DNA of 64,000 nucleotides from Prorocentrum cordatum (taxonomy: Eukaryota > Sar > Dinophyceae > Prorocentrales > Prorocentraceae). The DNA lies in assembly GCA_963575745.1 (NCBI GenBank), contig CAUYUJ010020688.1, positions 88,255 through 152,254 on the forward strand, written 5' to 3'. Positions 43,293 to 54,030 of this stretch are shown piece by piece. A model generated the notes under the pieces. That model was not told the origin of the DNA, made no database searches, and saw only the letters and a list, made by a program, of their open reading frames with translations. Each line of letters begins with the position of its first letter. Position 1 is the stretch's first letter. A program made the translations under genes and the position numbers.

Positions 43293-43457
43293 GGCGGTCG
43301 TATAGGTAATGCAGTATTGCGCGAGATGCCTTACAGGCTCGGCATCCAGATCTTGGACGCCCTCAGGCTTCTCGCAGACGCCTACGGCGATCTACCCCAC
43401 CCTTGGAGCCTCTTGGGAATGGCTGAGTGGTTGAATGTCGGGCCAACGTTTGGCTAA
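43293..43457 (+). CDS. Candidate 3'-terminal exon (about 54 codons)
   Basis: TTATCGCCCGCAG at 43280-43292 is a plausible acceptor and the following frame reads GGRIGNAVLREMPYRLGIQI, LDALRLLADAYGDLPHPW, SLLGMAEWLNVGPTFG, stop. The Leu/Ala amphipathic texture is protein-like. Caution: GGTCGTATAGGTA at its start is repeated at 47570 after a similar upstream sequence, so this may be part of a dispersed repeat rather than an exon. Family unknown. Confidence 0.3.
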   Translation, partial: GGRIGNAVLREMPYRLGIQILDALRLLADAYGDLPHPWSLLGMAEWLNVGPTFG

Positions 43458-43534
43458 GCTATTGGACTATGTGTTCCTCCAACCGTTTTGGAAACCCTTC
43501 GGGGAACACAGGAGGGAGTAAGAGGGGAGGAGTA

Positions 43535-43558
43535 GGACGCGGATAATGATGACAATGG

Positions 43559-43593
<35 letters not shown>

Positions 43594-43805
43594 TTGATGA
43601 TGCTGATGATGATTATGAAGATGATCATGCTGATGATGATGCTAACGATGATGATGCTGCTGATAATGATGATGATGAACATGACGATGATGATTATAAC
43701 GATGAGGATGACGATAATGGTGATGACGATGATTCTGATGACGATGATACTGATGCTGATGCTGATGCTGATGTTGATGGTGATGCTGATGATGGTGATG
43801 ACCTT
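43535..43805. repeat. (GAT)n/(GCT)n array 1
   Basis: ATGATGATG with GCT and GAC variants. Met/Asp/Ile frames are repeat translation. Confidence 0.97.
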
Positions 43806-44437
43806 GGTTCGTCCTGACACGCTTTTCATTGTATGTGGTCTCAGTTTTGTTGTTGCTGTTGTTGTGGTTGTTGTTGTTGGTATTTTCGCAGTGAACGTTT
43901 CGAGTCGAAAAGCGATAGAAACACGATACGTTGTTGTATAACAAGTTTTAAAGATGCTGTCTTTTTCAAGCGTTTTAAGACCTGGCGCTGGGGATCATCC
44001 ATTTTTGACGCGTTTCTTGATTTCTTGTCGAACGCTGCTGCTTGTTTTCCCTGCCGTCTTCGCTCCCGCTCTCCCGTTCCTGCTGCCTCCTGGTCCTCCT
44101 GCTCCGCGCGCAGAGCTAAAAACGGGAAAAACGCCTCAACACTGGTCTAACACCAGCGCGCAACAGGCCCGGAGGCCCCGCGACCAGCCAGCAGCAACGG
44201 CTGGAAAGAGAAAGAGGAACACAGCAAAACAATCGAGGACGGCGTAGACGGCAATATTCAACAAAGCAGTGCGCTGATAAAAAACGCCAAGCATTCAAAG
44301 CTAAACATGCAACAAGGAACGAACCGATTTCTTTTAGCGTGATTAGTGTTTGTAGTTGGTGCCTAAAAGCGCTAAACCATGTTTTCCAGGACACCAAGTT
44401 GAAAACTGTAGAACAGAGTGCAGGACATACTGAGGAC
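43806..44437. other. Spacer between GAT arrays; nothing recognised
   Basis: TTGTTGTTG patch at 43845-43885, then a moderate-GC stretch. No coding motif. Confidence 0.45.
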
Positions 44438-44740
44438 GGACGGATGATGATGATGATGATGATGACGTTGATGATGACGATGATGATGATGCTGCCGATG
44501 CTGTCGTTAATGTTGATGGTGAAGATGACGACCACGACGACGATGATGATTATGTTGATTATGCTTATGATGATGACGCTGTTGCGGATGCTGATGCTGA
44601 TGCTGATGCTGATGCTGCTGCTGATGATGATGACGGTGATTATGGTGATGATGATGGCGTTGATGATTATGATTCTGATGATGATGATGGTGACGATGAC
44701 GATGATGATGATGAGGATTATAACGATGATTCTGGTGACG

Positions 44741-44788
<48 letters not shown>

Positions 44789-46244
44789 ATGATGATGGCG
44801 ATGATAATGATGATGCTGATTCTGATTATGATGCTGATGATGTTTATGATGATGCTGCTGCTGCTCGTGATGATGCTGATGCCGATTCTGAGATGGTGCT
44901 TGTGCTGATGATGATGTTGATGATGCTGCTGATGAGGATGCTGACGATGATGATGAGGATGATGATGATGATGACGATGATGATGACGATACTGATGATG
45001 ATGATGATGCCTGTGCTGATGCTGATGCTGCTGATGATGATGTGGATGTTTACGATGATGATGCTGCTGATGATGATGATGATGACAATGATTATGCTTA
45101 TGATGATGCTGATGCTGATGCTAATGATGATGCTGATGCTGTTCATGACGATGATGCTGATGATGATGCTGATGCTGATGATGGTGCTGATGTTGAGGTG
45201 GAGGGAGGATGGAGAGGAGGGGAAGGAGGAGGACGATGTTGATGATGGTGATGACTATTATGATGATCATGACGACGATGCTGATGCTGATGCTGATGCT
45301 GATGCTGATGCTGCTGATGATGATGATGTTGTTTATGATGTTAATGATTACGATGATGATGCTGATGATGCTGCTCATGATGATGATGATGATGAGGCTG
45401 ATGCTGATGTTGATGCTGATGCTGATGATGCTGATGATGATGACGATGATGGTGCTGATGATGATGATGCTGACGATGATGATGCTGATAGTGATTCTGA
45501 AGCTTATGCTGATACTGATGCTGATGCTGATGCTGATTCTGATGATGATCCTGATGATGTTGATGATGAAGGTGCTGATGATGACGATGATGATGCTGCT
45601 GCTGATGATGATGATGAGATGATGATGCTGATGATGATGATGATGGTGCTGGTGCTGCTGCGTCTGCTGCTGCTGATGATGATGATGATGCTGATGCTGA
45701 TGCTGAGTATGATGATCATGATGAGATGATGCTGATGATGATGTTGATGCTGATTCTGGCGATGATGGTGCTGATGATGATGATAGACATGATGATGCTG
45801 ATGCTAATGATGATTATGATGCTTCTGATGATGCTGATGATGATGACAATGATGCTGATGTTTCTGATGATGGTGATGCTGTTCATGATGCTGATGCTGA
45901 TGCTGATGATGCTGCTGCTGATAATGATGATTCTGTTCATGATGCTGATGCTGATGCTGATGTTGATGTTGATGTTGATGCTGATGATGCTGATGAGGAT
46001 GATTATTATGATGATGATGTTGGTGATGTTGATGCTGATTATGATGTTTCTGATGATGATAGTGATGCTGATGATGATGATTATGGTTATGATGTTGCTG
46101 ATGATGATGTTGATGATGTTGATGATGGTGGTGTTGATGATGATGATGAGGCTGATGCTGATGTTGATGCTGATGCTGATGCTGATGATGCTGATGCTGA
46201 TGCTGATATTGATGATGATGGTGCTGCTGCTGATGATGATGAAC

Positions 46245-46277
<33 letters not shown>

Positions 46278-46386
46278 TTGTTGATGTTGATGATGATGAT
46301 GCTGATGCTGATGCTGATTCTGATGTTTCTGATGATTATGCTGATGATGATGATGATGATTATTGTGTTGATGATGTTGCTGATGA

Positions 46387-46462
<76 letters not shown>

Positions 46463-46465
46463 GAC

Positions 46466-46535
<70 letters not shown>

Positions 46536-46618
46536 GTGTTGATAATGATGCTAATGATGATGCTGATGCTGATGCTGATGATGATGATGCTGATGCTGAT
46601 GCTGCTGATGATGATTAG
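44438..46618. repeat. 2.2-kb (GATGATGCT)n trinucleotide array
   Basis: GAT/GCT/GAC triplets over nearly 2.2 kb, with a pure (GTT)n block at 46390-46460 and a pure (GAT)n block at 46465-46535. Every frame is long and open (poly-Asp, poly-Met, poly-Ile/Ser). No ordinary protein sequence is attached at either end, so I do not call a gene. Confidence 0.97.
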
Positions 46619-46999
46619 GAGGAGGGGTGAGGAGTTGGAGGAGGAGAAGGAGGAGGAGGAGGAGGAGGAGGAAGAAGAGGAAGAGAGTAAAGAATGAGGA
46701 CACTTCTTCTGTGTTGCCTCGGAGGTCTTGCCTTCGGAGTGGGCTTCAGATTCCCCGCGTGGCCTGGGAAGCTTCCCCCTGGGAGCGGCGGGCTCGTGGC
46801 ACCCGACTTGGAGCCTCTGAGGGTTGCCGCGGAGGCAGTTGCTCGGATGGATCTGTGTTGGCGTCTGCTCGTGCCTCGAGCGGTTGCCCACATGGTATTA
46901 CGGTCGGAGGTGGGTGTTGAGATCGCGGTTTCGTCTTCGTGTCGCTGCTCTGACTAGGGCGCCTCCGGGCCAAAAGACCGCCTCTCCCCCCCGTGTTGG
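46619..46999. repeat. GGA tract followed by unrecognised sequence
   Basis: GGAGGAGGA to 46690, then GC-rich sequence with TTGGAGCCTCTGAGGG-type fragments. Nothing recognised. Confidence 0.5.
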
Positions 47000-47145
47000 C
47001 CAGCGGTGGCCGAGGGTGTCCCGCCGTGGTGTCCCGATGGTGTCCCTTGGTGTCTGGTGGTGTCCGGTGGTGTCCCGTGGTGTCCCGCGATGTTCCGTGG
47101 TGTCCCGTGGCGCGGTGTTCCGTGGTGTCCCGTGTTGTCCCGTAA
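47000..47145. repeat. 10-bp repeat (GTGTCCCGTG)n
   Basis: About a dozen degenerate GGTGTCCCGT units. The motif is shared with the 88-bp duplication at 42.9 kb. Confidence 0.85.
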
Positions 47146-47525
47146 GATCGATAGTGAGATCGATGGTGAGAATGATAGTGAGACCGATAGTGAGATCGAT
47201 AGTAAGATCCGTAGTGAGATCGATCGTGAGATCGATAGTTCGATCAATTAGATCGATCGATTGTAAGATCGATTTTGATATCGAGATCGATATTGATAAT
47301 CTATATATATACCTATACACACATACATCTATATTCATACACGCAGAGCTATAGTAAGATCGATAGTGAGATCGATAGAGGGATCGATAGTGAGAACGAT
47401 ACTGACATCGATAGTGATATCGATAGTGAGATCGATAGTGAGATCGATAATGAGATCGATCGAGTGAGACCGATAGTGAGATCGATAATGAGATCGGTAG
47501 TGAGATCGGTAGTGAGATCGATTGA
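47146..47525. repeat. 12-bp minisatellite (GATCGATAGTGA)n, two blocks
   Basis: Units in 47146-47255 and 47350-47525, separated by an AT-rich TATATATACC stretch. The 12-bp period keeps frame and gives SEID repeats. Occasional 11- or 13-bp units. Confidence 0.92.
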
Positions 47526-47979
47526 GGGAGACGCTGATTCCCCCCCCCACCGAACCTCATTATCGAAGGGTGGTCGTATAGGTATCAGAGGGAAGGTTGA
47601 ACGAGGAGGAGGAGGAGGAGGAGGACATGGAGAAGGAGACCTCTTGGGGCTTGGGGCCTCTCGGGGCCCTCTTGGGCTTGGGGCCTCCTCGGGGCCTCGT
47701 GGAGCCTCTTGGCAGCATTGTCGGTCCTTTTGGGGCGCTGTTGGTCTGGTCCGTCTAACGCCTTCGGAGGCCGACTTGAGGGCGTCCCCGAGCCGTTCTG
47801 GTGGCCGCTTGCAATAATGATCAGAAAGCAGAATGTATCAATGATTTTTGCGCGCGCGAGCGCACGTATGTGGACCGCATAGTCTTATTTCAATTGGGTT
47901 CGCAACGTAGATCAAACAGTTGTGTGCAATGTGTCGTGGATGTTGCGGTGGTTCATTCACAGCAGCGGAGTATTTTTAA
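47526..47979. other. Mixed sequence, no gene seen
   Basis: A GGTCGTATAGGTA block at 47568-47582 is shared with 43.3 kb. GGA tract at 47600-47625, a short GGGCCTCTTGGGG stretch (47640-47750), then AT-richer unique sequence up to the inverted-repeat element. Confidence 0.5.
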
Positions 47980-48133
47980 GTCGGGCATGTCCTCCTACAG
48001 GAGGAATATTCCAAAAATAGTTAATTAAGATAGGGGACGATTTTGTGGACTATCTTTGACAATGTTTGAATATTTGTTTGGACAATCTTTGAATTTTTCT
48101 TTCATAATTCGCCTGTAGGAGGACATGCCCGAC
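47980..48133. mobile_element. 154-bp element with perfect 22-bp terminal inverted repeats
   Basis: GTCGGGCATGTCCTCCTACA-GG at 47980-48001 is exactly reverse-complemented at 48112-48133. The 110-bp interior is AT-rich (TTAATTAAG, TTTGAATATTTG) and non-coding, in sharp contrast to the GC-rich surroundings. This is typical of a MITE. A target-site duplication is not clear (TTAA left, CTAA right). Confidence 0.8.
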
Positions 48134-48299
48134 CTAAGATTCTCCAGGCTCACGCCACATCCGCCGACCCCTTGATTCGTACCGGCGGCTATCGCCGCGT
48201 TTCCGCCTTCACTGCTCGTAGCTGCCAGGCGTTACAGTGCAGTGGCAAGTGCCAGAAGAAAAGATTGAGAGGCATGGCAAAGCGCATGAAAAAAAGAAC

Positions 48300-48460
48300 G
48301 GAAGAGGAGTAGTCGGAGGTGGAGGAGGAGCAGAGGGAGGAGGAGGAGGATGAGGAGGATGAGATTGAAGAGGATGAGGAGGTCGAGGATCAGGTTGAGG
48401 AGGATGAGGAGGGTCAGGTTGGGGAGGATGGCGAGGGGGAGGGCAGTCTTGGGGCCATCT
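48300..48460. repeat. GGA/GAT-rich tract
   Basis: Degenerate GAGGAGGATGAGGA repeats. Glu/Asp frame is artefactual. Confidence 0.8.
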
Positions 48461-49440
48461 TGGGCGTGTTCGAACGCTGGTTTGGCTACTCGGGGCCTTC
48501 TTGACCGTCTCGGGGGCCCCTTGGTGCGCTCTTGGTTCGTTTTCGGGCCCTTTGCTCCCCCCGGCGGCGTTCGAGCCGGGATCAACCGGAGCGCGGATGA
48601 CCCCGGCTCGAACGCCTCTGGGCTACTTTGGGGCTGTATTGGAGGCCTCCAGGGCCGTCTGGGAGCGTCGGAAAGCCCAAAAGGCAAATTTGTGAAAAAT
48701 GTACGTTTCACGAAGGGAACGGGCCAATTTTTGCGCCGAGGGGCCCTCCTGGGGGTCTCTTGGGCTGTCTTGGGACCATCTTGGGCGTGTTCGAACGCTG
48801 GTTTGGCTACTCGGGGCCTTCTTGACCGTCTCGGGGGCCCCTTGGTGCGCTCTTGGTTCGTTTTCGGGCCCTTTGCTCCCCCCGGCGGCGTTCGAGCTGG
48901 GATCCACCGGACCCGGATGACCCCGGCTCGAACGCCTCTGGGCTACCTTGGGGCTGTATTGGAGGCCTCCAGGGCCGTCTGGGAGCGTCGGAAAGCCCAA
49001 AAGGCAAATTTGTGAAAAATGTACGTTTCACGAAGGGAACGGGACAATTTTTGCGCCGAGGGGCCCTCCTGGGACGCATCTTGGAGGCCTCTTGGGGCCT
49101 CTTGGGGCCGTCTTGGGCCGTCTGGAGGCGATCGTCGGTGTCTTTGATCGCTCTTCGACCGTCTGTGACCATATTGAGCTCTCTTGGAGGCCACTTGAAG
49201 CGCTCCTGGAGCGCTCTTGGGGCCGCCTTCGGGGCCCTCTTGGGCAATCTTGGGCGCCTCTTGGGCTGTCTTGGGGCTCTCTTGGGCTGCCTTGGAGCTT
49301 CCCTGGAGGCTTCTTGGACCGTCTTGGGGCGGTATTTAGGGCCTCTTGGGCCGTCTGGGAGCGTCGGAAAGCCCAAAAAGCGAATTCGTGAAAAATGTAC
49401 GTTTTACGAAGGGAATGGGCCAATTTTTGCGTCTAGGGAC
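48461..49440. repeat. ~320-bp tandem duplication (2.3 copies) within a GGGCCTCTTGGG field
   Basis: TGGGCGTGTTCGAACGCTGG starts copies at 48461 and 48782. The block GGGAGCGTCGGAAAGCCCAA...GAAAAATGTACGTTT appears at 48661, 48981 and 49357. Each full copy has a 15-bp hairpin, GGCGTTCGAGCCGGG against CCCGGCTCGAACGCC (48566-48614; second copy 48888-48936 with one mismatch). Copies 1 and 2 are over 95% alike by eye. Confidence 0.85.
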
Positions 49441-49745
49441 CCTCGTGGGACGCATCTTGGAGGCCTCTTGGGGCCTCTTGGGGACCTCTTGGGCCGTCTT
49501 GGAGGCCTCTTAGCCCGTCTTTGAGCCATCTTGGGCGTCTTGGAGCGCTCGTTTGGCGTCTCGGGGCTCCCGTGGGCCGTCTTGAAGGCCTCTTGGGGCC
49601 ATCTTGGCCCGTCTTGAGGCTTCCTGGGGCCCGGAAAAGCCCCGGCGGCGCTCGTCCCGGGCCCCGGCGGCGCTCGTCCCGGGCCCGGGGGGGGGGGTCA
49701 AATCGCCGGTTTGGGGTCCCGGGGGGGGGACTATAGGGGGGGGAA
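49441..49745. repeat. GGCCTCTTGGGG field and CCCCGGCGGCGCTCGTCCCGG x2
   Basis: Continuation of the minisatellite, ending in a two-copy ~24-bp repeat (about 49640-49690) and a G-run. Confidence 0.7.
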
Positions 49746-50104
49746 CTATCTCACACGCCTAGAGACCCACAAGGGGTCGGCGGATTAGTTATATGTTCAC
49801 CGTTTCGCTTTTGTCACAAGGGAAGCAGGATCTGGCCCGGTACGGCTATTGGATGTCGTTGCTATCTTAACGTGTTCTAGTCTATAATGATCTGGCTTCG
49901 GATGTACACGGTTATACCACCCTATCACAAAGTCTTGGCTCTTTAGACCATCGCGGCGCGATGATACATATTCCAGCTCATAGCTTGTCGTAGCCAGCCG
50001 CATCATCAAGTCCCCCAATGCCAGAGGCAGTGAAAGAAGTCAACGATGGGGACGTGTTGAGGATGTCTCCTTTGCGCCGAATCCATTCCGGAAGGCTGTG
50101 CAAG
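49746..50104. other. Moderate-GC sequence, nothing recognised
   Basis: CAAGGGGTCGGCGGAT at 49771-49786 is the exact inverse of ATCCGCCGACCCCTTG at 48157-48172, so the 1.6-kb minisatellite field is bracketed by a 16-bp inverted pair. No coding motif. Confidence 0.5.
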
Positions 50105-50590
50105 TTGTTGACCTCATGCGCGCATCTCGACCAGGTTGATGAGGACATGTGCGCACATTGATCATGGCGATCAGAAGCATTAGCGCGATTGCAGTTTTTG
50201 TTTATCGCAAAGAACGTGGTGTTAAGTATTTGCAGAAGGTTTACACCACACATCATGCCATATCCAGAGCCCAGTATTACGTAGAAGGGATCGTGCTGCT
50301 ATCAGATGGGGCGTCGCACCGAAATGTGTGTGTGTGTGTGTGTGTTTCAGCTTTTCAGGGTCCACTCGTTTTGATGGACGTCTCATTTGAACCACGGCGG
50401 ACTCAATTTCGCCAGTGCAGCATCAGGGGCCCGAGACTGCACTCTGGCACCGACAAATATTCACCCCTCCTGGGGTTCCCGCCTGCAAATTTCTGATATC
50501 ATGCGCGCATCTCGGTCAAATTGCTGAAGTCATGCGCGCACCTCGATGATTGCGTTGATGAGCATTGGCGCGCGCGCAGAACACCAGCAT
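50105..50590. repeat. ~90-bp direct repeat pair around CATGCGCGCATCTCG
   Basis: 50107-50195 and 50493-50585 share CATGCGCGCATCTCG, GTTGATGAG, ATGnGCGCACnTnGAT and GCATTnGCGCG in order, about 388 bp apart. A (TG)n stretch lies at 50325-50344 between them. A solo pair of short terminal repeats or an old duplication. Confidence 0.6.
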
Positions 50591-51044
50591 TTTCATTTCG
50601 CGTGTGTCTGTTGTTTTAATTGCTGATGTAAGGGTGTTTTCAATGTGTTGAAGCAGAGCTCGTCCTGGAAAGCTAGAAAACAAGTCATGTTTGAGATATT
50701 CTGTTCTGCATACCCGCGAGCGTGCTCATGTGGCTCGCTTGTTTTTCTCCCCAAGCAACTCACAACATATATCAAACAAGGTCAATTGAATGGTGTGTTC
50801 TTCGAGGGATCGTGCTTGGGCCAGATCGGATTGCGCACCGAATTGTATCATTTCACACGTAGGATAGACGTGGTGCCCACCGCATCGTATTATTCACAGC
50901 GGGTCGTGCCAGGGTCAGATCCTGCGAATGACGTCGTGCTACTGTTTCACAGCTTGGCTGGACGTGGGCTTCGTCATACATACGAAGGCGCATGGGAGAA
51001 TGCACGGGCCCGACCAGGCTCGGTCCGGCACGCGCGGTGTAGTA
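50591..51044. other. Open sequence, nothing recognised
   Basis: A 147-codon plus frame (50645-51088) has ordinary amino-acid composition (SSWKARKQVMFEIFCSAYPR) until the GA repeat but no recognisable motif. Gene status undecided. Confidence 0.3.
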
Positions 51045-51045
51045 A

Positions 51046-51085
<40 letters not shown>

Positions 51086-51095
51086 TAGAGAGAGA
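51045..51095. repeat. (GA)n microsatellite
   Basis: GAGAGAGA with one TATA interruption. Confidence 0.97.
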
Positions 51096-51234
51096 GAGCG
51101 TCTTCTGTGAATGTTTTACACTGTGGAAATCCCAACCTCCTTGGCTCTGGAATTGCCCCCCCCCGCTCTCGGAACCCCAACCCCCCCTGCGATAACACCC
51201 CGCCGCCTTTCGCCCACTTTCTTCGCCGCATCGT

Positions 51235-51237
51235 CGA

Positions 51238-51282
<45 letters not shown>

Positions 51283-51547
51283 TTGCCAGTGCTGGGCGTC
51301 CGTCGGGCGGGCGGCAGGACACTCGTCGTTGTCGGCGAGTCGGCCTGGCGGGCGGGACGTCGTCGTCGTCGTCGTCGTTGTTGTGGCCTGGGCCTTGTCG
51401 TCGTCGTCGTCGTCGTCTTCGTCGTCCTTTGCCAGCGAGTCCAGCGTGCGGGTGGACAGGACATGTCGTCGTCGTCGTCGTTGTCGTGAGCAGTCTTGCT
51501 GGCGGGACACGTCGTCGTCGTCCTCGTCGTCGTGATGTCGTCGCATT

Positions 51548-51614
<67 letters not shown>

Positions 51615-51736
51615 CCCCTTGCCGTCGCTCGCTGTCGCCGTCGCTGTTGCCGTCGCCGTCGTCGCCGTCGTCGCCGTTGTCGTCGTCGTCGTCGTTGTTG
51701 TCGTGATGTCGTGGTCGTCGCACTCGTCGTCGTCGC

Positions 51737-51793
<57 letters not shown>

Positions 51794-51832
51794 GTTGTCG
51801 TGGTCGTCGCACTTGTCGTCGCCGTCGTCGCC

Positions 51833-51873
<41 letters not shown>

Positions 51874-51967
51874 GTTGTCGTGGTCGTCGCACTTGTCGTC
51901 GTCGTCGTCGCCGTCGTCGTCGCCGTCGTCGTCCTCGTCGTCGTCGTCGTTGTTGTGCCGTCGTCGC

Positions 51968-51998
<31 letters not shown>

Positions 51999-52250
51999 GT
52001 TGCTGTGCCGTCGTTGTCGTTGTCGTCGTCGTCGTCGTCCTCGTCTTTGTTGTCGTCAGCGTCGGCGTCGTCGTTGGCGTGGGCGAGTCCGTCTGTCGGC
52101 GGGCGGGCGGGACACGTCGTCGACGTCATCACGGGCGAGGGGAGTCGGTCGGGCGGGCGGGCAGCACGCGTCGTCGTCCTCGTCGTCGTCGTCGCCGTCG
52201 TCGTCCTCGTCGTCGTCGTCGTCGTTTTTGTTGTCGTGGTTTTGGCCTCT
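51235..52250. repeat. 1-kb (GTC)n array
   Basis: GTCGTCGTC with GCC and GTT variants. A GTGTTGTCGTGGTCGTCGCA unit repeats several times (about 51700, 51790, 51875), showing internal duplication. Frames of 300-450 codons on both strands are repeat translation. Confidence 0.97.
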
Positions 52251-52377
52251 TCGTCTCTATCGTCGTTGTTTGCTGGCGCTCGCGGGGGCGCAGGCGCTGG
52301 GACGGGGGGTGGGCGTTTGACCCCCCCGATTTTCACTCTGCAGAGGGTGGGGAGGTGCTTCAGATCTCCAGAGAAAG

Positions 52378-52445
52378 CGAGAGACAGATAGAAAGAGAGA
52401 GAGAGAGAGAGAGGGAGAAGGAGAGAGAGAGAGAGAGAGAGAGAT
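52378..52445. repeat. (GA)n microsatellite
   Basis: GAGAGAGA with GGGAGAAG interruption. Confidence 0.97.
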
Positions 52446-53083
52446 TCGGCGCGTGCGCAGATGCCTGGGGTTGTCTCCATTTTTCACCTGTCCGCCTCAG
52501 GCTGCAGCAGCGCGGACGAGTACGCAGATTGGATCAGGGAGCGCCGCCCCTCTTCGCTCCTCCTCCCGCTCGGAGTCCGCCAAATCCTCCTCGTTCTGCT
52601 CCACCTCGTTCGACCCTGCGAGGCCGAGAGGGAAGCTGCCCAGGAATCCACGGCCGAGTCGCGGGTAGTCAGGGCGCGTCAGGCTTGCTTCGACTCAGAG
52701 CTATCATTCTTCTTGGCCCCCCCCCTGGCGGCGCGAAGATGCTCGTGCTTCGCGCATCACGGCTTCGGTCGGAGATCGGCGTCACCCCAACATACTTACA
52801 CTATATGTGCGTCGCCCCCCCAGGGGCGATGCGCGCACCGAGAAATCTGATAGTAGATGCGTCGTGGCGGGCGCTTTCTGGCCAAACCGCTTGGGAAACG
52901 ATATGCTACAAGATGGGTAAACTATATGTTCGGGTCGGATGCGTGCCTCCAAGGAGGACATATAGTATTAGTATGTCCATGTGCGTCCCAGGAGAGGCGC
53001 CCTTTTCCAAGGTTGCCTCGCGAGGGCGCGAAGGTGATCGCGCATCGCGCATCGCGCGGCGCGGTGCGCGAAGTTTGGTGACC
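52446..53083. other. No recognisable gene
   Basis: GC-rich single-copy-looking sequence. GCGCATCGCGCATCGCGCGG repeats at 53040-53060. A frame open through the preceding array is not credible. Confidence 0.4.
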
Positions 53084-53263
53084 TACAGTAGGAGCTCGAC
53101 CACAAGAAACCTTCCACCATAATCCCAACCTTGAGAACCCAGGACGTCCAGTGAGTCTTGGTGTGGGAACGTCACGATTTCCGTAGCAAAAGCATCGGAA
53201 CCCAAGCAACCCAGGGCAACCTGGAGGCAAGCAGGGTGTTTCTTGGCACGGGTTTCCACTGTA
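53084..53263 (-). mobile_element. 180-bp TA-flanked TIR element (MITE), copy 3, minus orientation
   Basis: Plus strand reads TACAGTAGGAGCTCGACC...GGGTTTCCACTGTA. Reverse-complemented it aligns end to end with the copies at 22.2 and 61.9 kb (CACCCTGCTTGCCTCCAGG, TGGAAGGTTTCTTGTGG) at the same length, 180 bp. TA at both ends. Confidence 0.8.
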
Positions 53264-53389
53264 GGTTCTTGCAGGATGCGCCATTCCTGCGTCCAGACCC
53301 CGGCCGATCTGAGAACCTCCAAGACGGAGGTTTCGGCCCCCTGTCTGGACGTTCTGGGTCTGCAGGCCCTCGGCGGCGGGGGCGCGCCA

Positions 53390-53560
53390 GCGGTCCCTGT
53401 GCGGCTGGGGGCGGCTTCGACGAGCGCTCGAGGATCTCCTCCGCTGCGATGGCCTTCTTCGCTGCGTGATATCCGACCCCGAGCCAAACCTCCGGGTCGG
53501 GTTTGGAGGTCGCCGCGGCGATCGCGGCGGTTACATTTTGGGGCAAGGTTTTTGTCAAGG
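53390..53560 (-). CDS. Candidate exon or decayed coding segment, minus strand
   Basis: The minus frame reads TKTLPQNVTAAIAAATSKPD then PEVWLGVGYHAAKKAIAAEE and ILERSSKPPPAAQ. Third positions are GC-rich and the composition is protein-like, but no partner exon was found and the frame then turns Arg/Pro-rich next to the 180-bp element. Family unknown. Confidence 0.25.
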
Positions 53561-53896
53561 AGTGGCATGCCCCCTCCGAGCCCCCTGCCCCCGCTCTGCG
53601 ATGTAGACGTGGCTCATAAGCACTAATATGCCGACAACGAGGTGCCAGTTTCTGTCCAATTTGTGCAGTATTGAGAAGGTCGATTCACACGCAACCATTT
53701 CGGACCTTCCCTCATTGTTGTCCCCACCTGTGCATGTAGGTCGACGACCGAAGAGTCGAACCTACAGGGGTTGCCGTAGGCAGAGGAAGGCGGCATGGGC
53801 GAGGGTAGCGATCCCTTCTCCTATGCGCCGCGGGCAGGCGGCGCTGTACCTGTTTCCAGTACCTGAGCCGAGACGGCAGCAGTAGATATGGATGTA

Positions 53897-54030
53897 ATGA
53901 TGACATGAGCGGACTTCACACGCACACACCCCGTCCCGAATCCCGCCCGCTCCACGTGGGCCTCGGGCCCACGGGAGACAAAGGCGGGGCTCGGGATCAG
54001 AGGTGTGAGGTCCACTCAGCATATCATCAT
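53897..54030. mobile_element. Foldback element, ~134 bp
   Basis: Left end ATGATGACATGAGCGGACTT-CACAC (53897-53921) is inverted at 54003-54030 (GTGTGAGG-TCCACTCAGCATA-TCATCAT) with a few mismatches. Inside, CCCACGTGGGCC/GGCCCACGGG and CGAATCCCGCC/GGCGGGGCTCGG are also mirrored, so nearly the whole element can fold. Non-coding. Confidence 0.65.

Noticed and set aside
44339-46891. Poly-Asp, poly-Met and poly-Ile/Ser open frames of up to 390 codons
   Set aside because: Pure translation of a (GATGCT)n array, with no normal protein sequence attached.
51111-52480. 426- and 454-codon frames over the GTC array
   Set aside because: Trinucleotide repeat translation on both strands.
53735-53790. tRNA-like TCGAACC segment
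   Set aside because: No acceptor stem pairing or anticodon arm could be drawn around it.
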